A stretch of 64,000 nucleotides of DNA from Siphonodentalium dalli (Eukaryota; Mollusca; Scaphopoda; Gadilida; Siphonodentaliidae): positions 188,300,369-188,364,368 of the forward strand of contig CP136061.1 in assembly GCA_032622095.1 (NCBI GenBank), given 5' to 3'. The position numbers were made by a program, and so were the translations under genes. Of this stretch, positions 37,601 through 44,703 are shown in pieces. The notes beneath the pieces were generated by a model. It ran no database searches. It worked only from the letters and a program-made list of their open reading frames with translations, and had not been told where the DNA came from. Position 1 is the stretch's first letter. Each line of letters starts with the position of its first letter.

Positions 37601-38334
37601 AAGCGCAGAGCTTCCCCCCCCCCCAACACGCCAAGTAATATAATGGTTAGTTTCAGTTCCATGCACTCTCGACAACATATATAACTATTTATAATTACCC
37701 CACCAAACATAAGCCTTATGCATGTGAATCTTATTTGGTGGGAATCTATAAAGTGATTTTGACAAGAATTGTTTGAAACGCTAAATGCAGAAACCCGTAT
37801 GTGATTGTTTTAGCTTTGGTTCGTTAATTACGCTTGCGTATGATCATATTAATGTATATACGCATGAGAGTAAACTCGATAAGTTACGTGCTATTAGTGT
37901 TACATGTGTGTATTGTACATAGATTTTGTAATATGCGGCATGAACCAACATGCAGACTGAAGCTATAAACTTTGCCTTGTTCCTAGACTAAAAACGTTTT
38001 GCTCTAATTAAAAGTTGTTATTCTTTTAATAATTCTATTAATTAGTGAAATATTTTAAAACATAATAATTGTATATATACTCACGGATCCACGTGACCGT
38101 TGTAGGTGATGGGTTACTTTCTCTTATGAGGAAACCTGCACCAAATCCAACAGCAACGGAGATGATAATAAGTATCAGCAGAATATTTTCTTTCAGGAAT
38201 CTGCCACACTTCCCTCTACAACTGTGTATTTGGCCAACATTTTCTTGAGTTGGCACTATTCTGTATTGCTTCATTTCATCGCCTGTGTGACAAATTTGTT
38301 CTGTTATTGCATTGTATATTACGTTGTGGCTCAT
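12351..38334 (-). CDS. Divergent SLC1-family transporter-like protein, gene 1 (11 exons, 543 aa)
   Basis: Assembled by eye from exons 38334-38085, 27016-26942, 25414-25292, 21778-21700, 21409-21367, 19939-19837, 19280-19154, 17444-17211, 16080-15886, 14860-14726 and 12618-12351. All introns are GT-AG, phases match at every join, and the total of 1632 nt is divisible by three. The protein follows the SLC1 order: TM1 (about 50-70), LPGELFLRALKLLILP (TM2, 85-100), TM3 (about 122-147, ending FRPG), a glycosylatable loop, NVLGLIGVSIVIGIAI (TM4), SMWLTPVGVASLI (TM5), HP1, TM7, HP2, and TM8 with DRIRAGGNVLG. Length is typical of the family. SLC1 proteins are plasma-membrane trimers that carry glutamate or neutral amino acids with Na+. 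Here the residues for Na+ and substrate are mostly replaced, so transport, coupling and substrate cannot be predicted. A paralogue lies upstream in the same orientation. Family membership is near certain; function is not. Confidence 0.93.
12871..12996 (+). pseudogene. LINE RT fragment in gene 1 intron 10
   Basis: The forward frame reads IDLGIYIDQHLNFNQQLNE, then SVKDGNRILYLTKRTF. This is the L-G-I-x-I-D-x-x-L-x-F-x-x-H-I segment C-terminal to the RT palm of non-LTR elements. It is antisense to the host gene. Confidence 0.6.
13033..14280 (+). pseudogene. L1/Tx1-like LINE reverse-transcriptase fragment
   Basis: Several forward frames in order read GKLSVTQRQGVVTLIQKD, NWRSLSLLNVTYNIL, DQTGFISGRYIGGN, LLLID, GCRQGDPISPYIFLLCAE, SQYADDTFLFLDGS (catalytic YADD), FKIFGIVF, then LLFGFIWNQGTDRIN. 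This is the RT palm to thumb of an L1/Tx1-type non-LTR element with frameshifts and a deletion near 13430. Inserted antisense in intron 10 of gene 1. It lacks endonuclease and a 3' end, so it is inactive. Confidence 0.9.
14726..14860 (-). CDS. SLC1-like gene 1, exon 10 (HP2 and start of TM8)
   Basis: A 135-bp exon with donor GTGAGT encoding residues 410-455. The stretch after LMATILSLAV reads APVPSAS where canonical proteins have GAAGIPQAG. It continues IVSILIILTSMNFPTSEISL and LLFAVEWIL, matching L-V-T-M-V-I-V-L-T-x-V-G-L-P-x-x-D-I-T-L-I-x-A-V-D-W-x-L. The GltPh Asp390 position is Glu452. Confidence 0.93.
15333..15407. repeat. Imperfect hairpin (75 bp) in intron 9
   Basis: The left arm, tagcctcgttttgagtc, pairs with gactcataatgaggcg, and taatgtgc with cacatta. 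No coding content. Confidence 0.65.
15886..16080 (-). CDS. SLC1-like gene 1, exon 9 (HP1-TM7)
   Basis: A 195-bp exon with acceptor TTTCAG and donor GTGAGT encoding residues 345-410. AVAIPDMMNSLE matches the family's S-A-T-L-P-x-T-x-x-C-L-E; MDRRLVCFTVPFGVTLF matches V-D-K-R-x-x-R-F-V-L-P-x-G-A-T-x-N. The NMDGT sodium signature is replaced by Phe378-Ala-Gly-Gly-Ser382. The paralogous exon at 63548-63742 has the same length. Confidence 0.95.
17211..17444 (-). CDS. SLC1-like gene 1, exon 8 (TM5-TM6-HP1)
   Basis: A 234-bp exon with donor GTAAGT encoding residues 267-345. LTPVGVASLI is the TM5 W-x-x-P-x-G-I motif, then LTIAVVVGQAIYQLGIFP (TM6), then FTRRNPIRFF, close to the family's TRKNP-x-x-F. 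It ends GFATTS-P where canonical members have F-G-T-S-S-S-S in the HP1 tip. The serine-rich, substrate-contacting tip is therefore altered. Confidence 0.95.
17587..17710. repeat. Poly-C and CT microsatellite in intron 7
   Basis: About 18 C residues (17600-17617) followed by a CT dinucleotide tract with a few interruptions. Confidence 0.97.
18051..18160. repeat. Hairpin / foldback MITE (110 bp) in intron 7
   Basis: The arms pair almost throughout: ttatacggaatttatcaacc with ggttgataaattacgtataa, and actaaattcgatttgagcc with ggctcaaatagaatttagt. Flanking gatctcacatgag and tgtgagatac extend the symmetry. Confidence 0.85.
19154..19280 (-). CDS. SLC1-like gene 1, exon 7 (TM4c-TM5)
   Basis: A 127-bp exon with donor GTACGT encoding residues 225-267. 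LIGVSIVIGIAINAQGPS followed by QPFLEFFSIGSEIFMRVI and RWSMW matches the SLC1 block V-x-F-S-I-V-F-G-I-A-L through N-E-x-I-M-K-L-V-x-x-I-M-W. The final Trp codon is split TG|G with exon 8. Confidence 0.92.
19837..19939 (-). CDS. SLC1-like gene 1, exon 6 (TM4 extracellular loop)
   Basis: A 103-bp exon, phase 0 at its start, donor GTATGT, encoding residues 191-225. It holds the variable loop, with NST (200-202) and NET (204-206) N-glycosylation sequons. This is the loop that is glycosylated in animal SLC1 transporters. It ends PNVLG, which joins to LIGVSIV in exon 7 to give the conserved NVLGL motif. Confidence 0.88.
20930..20968 (-). repeat. tRNA-derived SINE head (partial)
   Basis: The minus strand reads ggtgcggtggctcagttgg, then taaagttcacagctc, a tRNA-like 5' half with an A-box (TGGCTCAGTTGG). 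No convincing B box or full cloverleaf, so it is treated as a SINE relic, not a tRNA gene. Confidence 0.45.
21367..21409 (-). CDS. SLC1-like gene 1, exon 5 (micro-exon)
   Basis: A 43-bp micro-exon between TTGCAG and GTAAGT. It encodes NIVPDNIVEVGFRQ (177-190), a clear match to the family's N-L-F/V-P-x-N-L-V-x-A-x-F-x-Q block at the start of TM4. It is easily missed by ORF-based calling because of its length. Confidence 0.9.
21700..21778 (-). CDS. SLC1-like gene 1, exon 4 (TM3-TM4 linker)
   Basis: A 79-bp exon with donor GTAAGT encoding residues 150-176. A Gly-rich stretch, KGGGGAVKG, precedes DSIESQDVFVDLIR, which aligns with the amphipathic VDALLDLIRN segment of SLC1 proteins. The split arginine codon AG|A continues into exon 5. 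Confidence 0.85.
22310..22811. mobile_element. TTAA-flanked MITE, family A (about 500 bp), intron 3
   Basis: Bounded by TTAA on both sides. The left end is ttaaaggcacgtgaggcctt; the right end, ccaaggccaaccgtaccttt, is its degenerate complement. The interior matches the copy at 40350-40851 in reverse orientation. A TTAA target and short inverted ends suggest mobilisation by a piggyBac-type or other TTAA-specific transposase (inference). No coding capacity. Confidence 0.85.
24826..24916. repeat. Hairpin within the 2-kb element
   Basis: gttacagggctcgttgttgc pairs with gcaacaactcgccctgtaac. The loop contains two direct copies of ggctacggtgacatatgaca. Confidence 0.85.
25003..25162. repeat. Array of self-complementary CGCCGAT-GGTCGGCG units
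   Basis: About eight half-units of roughly 21 bp alternate between tatatccgccgatggtcggcg-like and taactacgccgatgatcgg-like forms. Each unit is itself a short palindrome, so the array can fold on either strand. It lies at the right end of the 23139-25207 element; one degenerate unit is present at the left end near 23193. Confidence 0.9.
25292..25414 (-). CDS. SLC1-like gene 1, exon 3 (TM3)
   Basis: A 123-bp exon encoding residues 109-150. AAKLNPKENGR takes the place of the usual ALDSKASGR segment, followed by a hydrophobic TM3 ending LALGISLAFRPG, like the family's VIIHPG. By ungapped alignment from that PG, the Tyr-x-x-Thr-Thr/Ser positions that help form Na+ site 3 fall on Ile129, Met132 and His133, so the site residues are absent. 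That alignment is mine and could shift by a residue or two. Confidence 0.9.
25607..25692. repeat. CT microsatellite in intron 2
   Basis: An almost pure CT tract of about 86 bp with a single interruption. Open frames across it are artefacts. Confidence 0.98.
26942..27016 (-). CDS. SLC1-like gene 1, exon 2 (TM2)
   Basis: A 75-bp exon between TTTCAG and GTAAGA. It encodes residues 84-109, LPGELFLRALKLLILPVI and ACSVITG, which is very close to the conserved SLC1 TM2 signature (PGEL, then L-x-x-LPLI, then SLITG). The split codons at both ends (C|GG and G|GG) fit exons 1 and 3. Confidence 0.93.
27017..28504. other. Proximal part of intron 1, no gene seen
   Basis: AT-rich sequence with a short poly-C at 27350-27360. 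No coding exon or repeat that I can support. Confidence 0.4.
28505..28592. repeat. 22-bp tandem repeat, four perfect copies
   Basis: Four identical units of catcggggattcactgtgca plus ga. The absence of substitutions implies recent expansion. A short GT tract follows at 28638-28656. Confidence 0.97.
29613..29749. repeat. Hairpin element (137 bp), intron 1
   Basis: The outer arms attacttggttggtttgata and tatcaaaccaaccaagtgat pair, as do inner ctcggtaacc and ggttacctc. A diverged relative lies at 30668-30712 (ttggtttgatatt and aatatcacatcaacc). Confidence 0.85.
30043..30641 (-). pseudogene. LINE RT 3' end remnant
   Basis: The minus strand first reads LLIDWNKLPSFVIDS (the W-N-x-L-P motif after RT), then SPECQCGFPWEDASNFFFHY and PLFTNQRR, the zinc-finger-like end of non-LTR ORF2. 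A stop and frameshift separate the two parts. Same strand as the host gene, inside intron 1. Confidence 0.85.
31561..32070 (+). pseudogene. LINE endonuclease-to-linker remnant
   Basis: Frames in order read WIEVHIDNPDPVLYRPPNTN, then NLIILAADFNEIYRM (the endonuclease G-D-F-N region with Gly changed to Ala). After a gap comes KRRIWNFVVQLTKHEGMSF, resembling the K-R-T-I-W linker that precedes RT. Degenerate. Confidence 0.65.
32320..33400. repeat. Diverged tandem array of about 150-bp units
   Basis: Roughly six units share cccatctagnggtcacccg, gatccgtataaagtttggtg, gaggatgtggcctgta, and caagatggccgctggcggcc followed by atgtt. Units are 70-85 percent alike by eye. A related fragment is present in reverse orientation at about 59545-59712. 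Open frames in it are not genes. Confidence 0.85.
33930..34180 (+). pseudogene. Jockey-like LINE RT fragment
   Basis: Frames read FSKVNSLLKSYLSNKPQRVF, then IDKESCNWAIVTTVVPQASV, then TNDITPG and ANDTSIFL. The pattern L-K-S-Y-L-S-N-R-x-Q...V-P-Q-G-S-V-L-G-P...N-D-I...F-A-D-D-T is RT palm; the second catalytic motif is degraded (ADD to AND). Confidence 0.75.
34370..35800 (+). pseudogene. Second LINE: RT palm to C-terminus
   Basis: In order: GNIFNVIRNMYSNGKSYV, VRQGDNKSPLLFALY, GLKGLRV, MLYADDTIVI (catalytic YADD), then EKAIVPTLRYGLEIWGFEHI, then RTRNHKLAIETG, CSLCEQGLGDEYHLL. Two longer open stretches survive at 34919-35218 and 35228-35611. Frameshifts and stops show it is inactive. A different lineage from the fragment just upstream. 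Confidence 0.88.
36110..36860. repeat. Diverged tandem repeat, period about 255 bp
   Basis: Two and a half copies contain ttggaaattttccaac, ggggggt and cagtccagatgctaggattt blocks (for example 36205, 36355, 36605; and 36415, 36668, 36810). Confidence 0.7.
36861..38084. other. Distal part of intron 1, no gene seen
   Basis: No further exon or repeat that I can support, apart from a short poly-C near 37614-37624. Confidence 0.4.
38085..38334 (-). CDS. SLC1-like gene 1, exon 1 (N-terminus and TM1)
   Basis: Encodes residues 1-83 plus the first base of codon 84. The start is the first ATG after an in-frame TGA at 38361-38359, so the N-terminus looks complete unless an upstream non-coding exon splices in. 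A 45-residue cytoplasmic-type N-terminus leads into CGRFLKEN and a hydrophobic helix (about 50-70), then NPSPTTVTWI, matching the position of the short pre-TM2 linker of SLC1 proteins. The donor is GTGAGT. An alternative start is Met21. The following intron is 11 kb and full of repeats. Confidence 0.85.
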
Positions 38335-38487
38335 TCGTGTACCCGAAAGCTTGTATGATCAAGCATTCATGGATCTTAAAAGGTGTTAATTTGTTGAAAA
38401 TATCACACACAAACAGATATGTACACGCAGACATACATTATAATGGACATGTTCTGTCCTTGAGATAATCTAAGTGGTTTTTTGTTT

Positions 38488-38565
38488 ACGATTTGGATCC
38501 ATTGAAAGTCAGATTGACCCGTATACCGTATACCCGTGAATCTGACTTTACTTGGATCCAAATCT
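38488..38565. repeat. Hairpin just upstream of gene 1
   Basis: gatttggatcc and agtcagattgacccgtatac pair with gtatacccgtgaatctgact and ggatccaaatc. It sits about 150-230 bp upstream of the gene 1 ATG, so it may overlap the 5' UTR or promoter. Confidence 0.85.
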
Positions 38566-39412
38566 AATGCGCGAAGTATAATGTTATGTTTTATTTCACT
38601 CATATAGACTTGCGCGTTTTGTATATTTGAATGATATCCGAATAGTGGCAAATGTAGCCTCTCTCCAAATCAGTCGCCAATTTCATCGGGTGATATTGAT
38701 TCATAGACTACTTTTCGTTGATTGATTGAACAAATTTGATTTGAGACCCGTTTTCATGTACACATAGTGGTTTTTATACACAATTTATACAAAATTAGGA
38801 ATATGAGGCGATGGGGAGGGATGGGAGAACAAGTTATAAAACTTAAGAGTATTTATCCACTCCCATATGAATATTTAACACATATATAGTGTGGTTTTGT
38901 CTATAGTTGGTGTTGTACAAATTTCTCTAATTTTCGTTTCTAGTTGTATTTTGACATTTTGTATGGAAGCGTATTGGTGCCACATAAAAATACAAATGTG
39001 GGTCCCAGTATGTCCTAATTAGGAGATAGTAAGTATCTCCTAATTAGGACTTAGTATCTCCTAATTAGGAGATAGTATCTCCTAATTAGGAGATAGTATC
39101 TCCTAATTAGGACTTAGTATCTCCTAATTAGGAGATATTATCTCCTAATTAGGACTTAGTATCTCCTAATTAGGACTTAGTATCTCCTAATTAGGAGATA
39201 GTATCTCCTAATTAGGACTTAGTATCTCCTAATTAGGAGATATTATCTCCTAATTAGGAGATAATATAGATATAAAGAACTCAACACCAGTTAGCGGTCA
39301 TTTTCATTCCCATTCATCTCTCAGAGTCGCCGCCCAGAGAAAGGACATGCCCTCTTTGAGTGACGGTTGAATTTTCTGTCGGGCTTGGCTGGACATGGAT
39401 AGCTTAAAGGGG

Positions 39413-39750
39413 ACTGTACACTAAATCCGACAATTTGTGTGACCATCTCCGTTTATACTCAACAGAGTTTATGCAATAAATGAATGAATTTGAGACATCT
39501 ATTAGTGCAAAATACACTCGTGTGCTCTATGAACGAATAAAATAACATGGTAATTTTTATAATGAACATTTATTTATGACTCCAGCCGTTTATTAATTTC
39601 CATTATAATTACCATGTTGTTTGCATCATTCGTAGAACACACGAGTGTACGCTAATCAATCGCTCAAATTCATTCATTCATATATATTATGTTGAGTATA
39701 AAAGGAGATGGTCTCATAAATAGCTGGATTTAGTGTACAGTACCCTTTAA
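39413..39750. mobile_element. TTAA-flanked MITE, family B (338 bp), nested
   Basis: TTAA at both ends; termini aggggactgtacactaaatc and gatttagtgtacagtaccct are inverted. The whole element is a long imperfect palindrome centred near 39580. A second copy is at 44347-44703. It lies inside the 38962-41576 element. Confidence 0.92.
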
Positions 39751-40349
39751 TCCCCAGCCATGTCTCGTACGAGGTGAACTCTTTCCAGTCGGTGCATTGT
39801 GTCCATGGACCAATCGTGACCATACGTACAAATGCAGGCTGACTTGAAGTGGTTTTGCAGTAACAGGTCACACCAGTATCAACAGTTACTGGAAGTGGCC
39901 TGATAGGGTATGATATACCTCTGGTAGGGCCAACAGGAAACCACCCTCAGGGAGGCATCAAGACCACTCGAGGGAAGAAGAAAAAGAACAAGTGAAACAC
40001 AGAAACAGTATACAGAATTAGGGGGGAAAGCGAAAAAGAAGAAGTAAAAAAAAGTTTAGCTCATTTTCCCATCATTTTTCATTGTTTTATCACCATTAAT
40101 AACACCCAACATCATTCCTAAGTGGGTCGTGGAGGAGGACATACTGCCCTTCCAAATCCTCCCGGGCCCCAATCCCAAATTCCCAATAAACGGTTCGCGG
40201 TCATTTAGACCCACTCACATAATTATTGTATTCATTCGTTTGCAATGGATGAAGCATTGCAACTCTACTTCAATTTGGGGCTGAGTTATAAATACATCGT
40301 CCAATGTTTGTCTAATTTACACGGAATTTGCACATATCTCTACGTACTG

Positions 40350-40851
40350 TTAAAGGCACGTGCGGCCTTGGCGGTGGGTATCCTGTGAAAATATATCCAC
40401 CCGTCAAAAACCGCCACAAACAGAAAGAACATCAAAATGTAGATAGACTTTGTCCGTATACAAATAAGAAATATCGCATAAACAGTATGTTATGGTCATA
40501 TGTTTGACCATTGTTATGTAAACAACAGCATAAAAAGTTACTTTTCTGGTGTTTGTTTATATTATGATGGTAAACATAAAGAGCGTTCTTTGTGGGTGAA
40601 TTCCTGATATGGAACGAATAAAGAGCGTTTATGCCATTTGTGTGTGATTAGCCAGCAGCATTGTGTTGTCTTCTGTAACACAATCAGGCTCTTGCTTAGG
40701 TAAAATATAGTAAATCTTTATGATAACATGCTGTTTACGCGATGGTCATGGTTTATATGAACGGAACTGTATGCGTTTTAATGTTTTTCTGTTTACGGTG
40801 TTTGGAACAAATATGAATATTTTCGACAATTAAGGCCGCACGTGCCTTTAA
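40350..40851. mobile_element. TTAA-flanked MITE, family A (502 bp), nested
   Basis: TTAA at both ends with inverted termini aggcacgtgcggcctt and aaggccgcacgtgcct. Homologous to 22310-22811 in opposite orientation. It carries two copies of AAAGAGCGTT. Confidence 0.92.
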
Positions 40852-41660
40852 GCGTAAACTGAAAATGAAATGAAATTATTTTGGCATATAAACAGGTGTC
40901 ATCAAATTATCTCTGGATAGTCACTGGTATGTACATATACTCTATGTCGTGGATTAACTATATGATACACATATCTGGCCCTATAACATAACATCGGCGG
41001 ATTGGGGTATGGGGTGGCTAACTCCGGAATTCTCGAAAGGGCCCATAGGCCCTTTCCCTAACCCCTCATTTTAAGCCTTTAATTTTGAAAACAAGGGCGA
41101 AAGGCATGATAACGAACGGAGCGATGCGACCGTCAGCCGAGTGATCCGGAGATGAATCTGACCACGAACATGTTGAGTTCTTTATATGTGTGTTATCTCC
41201 TAATTAGGAGATAATATCTCCTAATTAGGAGATACTAAGTCCTAATTAGGAGATACTATCTCCTAATTAGGAGATACTATCTCCTAATTAGGACTTACTA
41301 TCTCCTAATTAGGAGTTACTATCTCCTAATTAGGACTTACTATCTCCTAATTAGGACTTACTATCTCCTAATTAGGAGTTACTATCTCCTAATTAGGACT
41401 TTCTATCTCCTAATTAGGACTTACTATCTCCTAATTAGGACTTACTATCTCCTAATTAGGACATAGCTATCTCCTAATTAGGAGTTACTATCTCCTAATT
41501 AGGACTTACTATCTCCTAATTAGGACATACTGGGACCCAACTTTTTATTTTTATGTGGCACCAATACGCTTCCATAATTTTGCGCTTATTCAAAGTCGAC
41601 TGAAACAACAGTATATGACTGGAGCTCCTGAAATTTTGCGAAAACCATGTGCTAATGAAT

Positions 41661-41815
41661 TATCTTATATGTGCGAGTCTCCCATGGGGAGCCTCGCATA
41701 TATAAGATAATACATTGGCTAAACAATGTTTACATTGACTTTGTAAGCCAGTGCATTCTCTTATATATGAGAGGATCCCTATGGGAGACTCGCATCTATC
41801 AAAGAATGCACTGGC
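41661..41815. repeat. Two consecutive hairpins
   Basis: Hairpin 1 (41661-41709) pairs tatcttatatgtgcgag with ctcgcatatataagata. Hairpin 2 (41747-41815) pairs gccagtgcattct with agaatgcactggc and contains a diverged copy of hairpin 1 sequence (atgggagactcgcat). Confidence 0.85.
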
Positions 41816-42424
41816 AAGGGGTCTTTAATGCTGCACCAGCGCAGCTCCCGTCATGCAAGTGTTAAAACTTCCACATTTGAAAGTCGATAGCTGGCTATCA
41901 CAACCTCGTGGTAATGGGATCATGGGTCCGACCTAAAATTATGTTCTCGTACAGAAAACGTACAGATGGTGTTACATCGAATGGGGCACCATTAAACCTT
42001 TGTGAATACTCGCAAGTGGTTATTTACTTTATCCTCATTGATTCATTTCCTGGTATATCTATTTTCACCTTATAAGTTCAACAGGCCGTTTGTTAATTGA
42101 ATTTAACATGTAGTTAGAGGGTTTGTAGTATTTACTGGAACTTGAAATTACACACGCGGTTGCAATCCGAGTCAAAACCAAGCCAGATGAAATAAGGTAC
42201 GTCATAACAGGAACCACTATTTGGCGGTCAACATGCAATATCTATGAACACAAATATATACATAGCATACGCCTCACTTGACACTCACATGTGTGTGGTA
42301 TTAAGTATATCTTACTGTACTTACAATGGGGTGACACCGATGTGAGTACACCTCTCGATCACTGCTTGTAATTAGCTCTCTGTATCTATATATACTTGTC
42401 ATTCATTAAATGCGATAAATAGGT

Positions 42425-43145
42425 ATGTTTGAGCCAAAATATATGCGATGTTTGTCAGTTACAGTGATGGCTTCTGATACGTTTGGGAGAATCGAGGAGT
42501 TCGACATCGATAGCGGTGACTGGGCTGAGTACACACCACGGATATTGGGCTTCTACTGTGATGCAAATGGCATTTCGGACTCAAGTAAAAAGCGGACCGT
42601 ACTTCTCAGCATTTGCGGAGCTAATACGTATAATCTAATCAAGACATTGTGCCAACCAGGATCTCTCGGGAACAAGACGTTCGATGCAATTTGTAAATTG
42701 GTAAAAGAGCAACAAAATCCGAAGCCGCCGGTGATTGTTCAGCGGTTTAGATTCCATACGCGTGCGAGACAGTCTTGTGAGAAATGCATAACCATGTGGC
42801 GGAATTGAGGCGACTCTCTGATCATTTGGATTTCCCTGACTTGGATCATATGTTGAGAGGCCTAAACGGTGTTGAAGATGAACGCATTTAGCGTAGACTG
42901 CTCTCAGAGCAAACTTTCACTTTCACAAAAGCTCTCCAGCTTGCGGCCAGTATGGAGGCCGCAGAAAGGAATTCACATATTTTGGGCGGTTCTAAACATT
43001 CAGACGTCCACAAAATAATGACACGGGTTGCATGTAAATACTGTGTAGAACTCTCATAACCTAATTCTTAAGTGCCAACATAAAGATACTGTTTGTTTCT
43101 CGTGTGGAAAATGCTCTCACACATCTTTCAAATAGCTGTTTGCTA
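42425..43145 (+). pseudogene. Ty3/Gypsy-type LTR retrotransposon Gag remnant
   Basis: A frame from 42425 to 42808 has the Gag matrix/capsid pattern of Ty3/Gypsy elements: IEEFDIDSGDWAEYTPR, KKRTVLLSICGANTYNLIK, PKPPVIVQRFRFHTR. A frameshift follows, then a frame with a stop (SEQTFTFTKALQLAASMEAA) and a CCHC-like knuckle near 43080-43130 (CFSCGKCSHTS). No protease, RT, integrase or LTR pair was recognised. A dead fragment. Confidence 0.85.
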
Positions 43146-44346
43146 GTGACACAGTCCGACACACATGGGCTTCGTGTGCATGCTCGTGGTTATGGATGGT
43201 TCGCGATATGAACAATACCGATCAGCGTTCACTCATAATATGGCAACCGATGAGACAGTTGAGCCATCGGCGGCATATCGTTCAGTAGAATGTCCCGCAC
43301 ATACTTCCTGTTCAGCAAACAAGTACAGTTAGACACCCACGGAGACTCTCTACTCACGTCCCAAGGCGCCAATGTCGCTTTCATTATAGAGAGGATCAGC
43401 ATGTATAGAGAGTGTAGCATGTATGGAATACGTGTATAGGGATTGTGCATGTAAAATGTATAGTGTCACATATCAAGCGACTATCCAAGCGCGTTGTCTA
43501 CTTTTAGCGACGGTCCCATTGCTGCAGTAGATTGGATCACAAACGCATAACTTAATTTTGAAATCCATTATTAAAACTCCAAAAAGATTAAGTTCCCCTG
43601 ATATTATCGAGGATATCTTCAGATGTAGTAATCAGAATGCGATAAAACTTTCGGAAAATAATCTCTTATATGTGACCAATATATCTGCTAACTAATAATA
43701 TAGTTAGTGGTAGGAATAAACACCAATTTAACAGGAAGAATCAACTTTCCAAAAATCACAAAGGGTTGCTGGGTTCATTAAGAGGGAACATGTTCACATA
43801 TGCTGGACATGGTCATGTCCAAATGTCAGATTTATCGGTTAACAATAATACAAGTCGACCTATCCATAGCTCCAAAGGTAGGGGGTAGTCTACAAAGTGG
43901 ATAGTGACTCTAAACGGGTGATATTCCTCTTCTACTGCAAGTGGAATTGACAGTCGCATGTGGTTCTTCCCATTAGTCTTCAAATGAGATTGCTACCTTA
44001 TAACAGCTGTGTGACTTTTGAATTAAGCATTGCTCCACACAAACGGTGCCCACGCAAGCTAGCAAACATTCAGCAAGCCGACATCAGTCCTAATATAATA
44101 TATACTGAATATACATGTACACATTCCAGACAACCGTACTCAGGATTCATGAGATACAGTCTAATATGTCGTGGGACATACTTATTTTGAGGTGTTTATG
44201 TGCAAGTAACATATAATCAGGATCAGCCACACGTGTATGCCTAGCATGTGAAATATGCTGATATTGCTTAAAATGGTACATGTCTTTCGTGACTACTGCG
44301 ACAAAACGTTAACGGTCATCCGGGTTTTTTTATTCGACGTGTAGCG
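43146..44346. other. No gene seen
   Basis: Downstream of the Gag relic; no recognisable pol sequence and no supported gene. Confidence 0.4.
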
Positions 44347-44703
44347 TTAAATGGGGACTGTACCCTAAATGCGACCATTTATGGGGCCATTTCTTGTTAT
44401 ACTCAACAGAATATGTACAAGAAATGAATGAATTTGAGCCATGGAAGAAAGCAAATTACACTCATGTGCTCTATGAACGATACACATACAACATGGTAGT
44501 TATAATGAAAATGAATATATGACTCCAGTCATAAATTGATTTTCATTATAATTACCATGTTTTTTGCATCGTTCATAACGCACACGAGTATATTTTTCAC
44601 TGATCCATGGCTCAAATTCAGTCATTTGTTCCATATAATTCTGTTGAGTATAAAAGGAGATGGTCCCATAAATGGCTGGATTTAGTGTATAGTACCCCTT
44701 TAA
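44347..44703. mobile_element. TTAA-flanked MITE, family B, second copy
   Basis: TTAA at both ends; termini ggggactgtaccctaaat and ggatttagtgtatagtaccc. Long palindrome, homologous throughout to 39413-39750. Confidence 0.9.

Larger units (their letters stand above)
38962..41576. mobile_element. Inverted-repeat element whose arms are arrays of a palindromic 20-mer
   Basis: The terminal inverted repeats of about 60 bp run from tatggaagcgtattggtgcc inward to gtcccagtatgtcc. Next come arrays of tatctcctaattaggag(a) / ttaggac units: 39010-39265 on the left and 41196-41526 on the right, in inverted order. The core unit TCCTAATTAGGA is itself palindromic. The interior carries two nested TTAA MITEs and no transposase. 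Confidence 0.92.

Noticed and set aside
39008-41526. Regularly spaced short repeats that could suggest a CRISPR array
   Set aside because: The units are contiguous with no unique spacers, occur in inverted arms of an element, and the genome is eukaryotic.
42425-43145. Domesticated Gag-derived host gene
   Set aside because: The frame is broken by a frameshift and a stop within 500 bp, so it is a decayed retrotransposon fragment.
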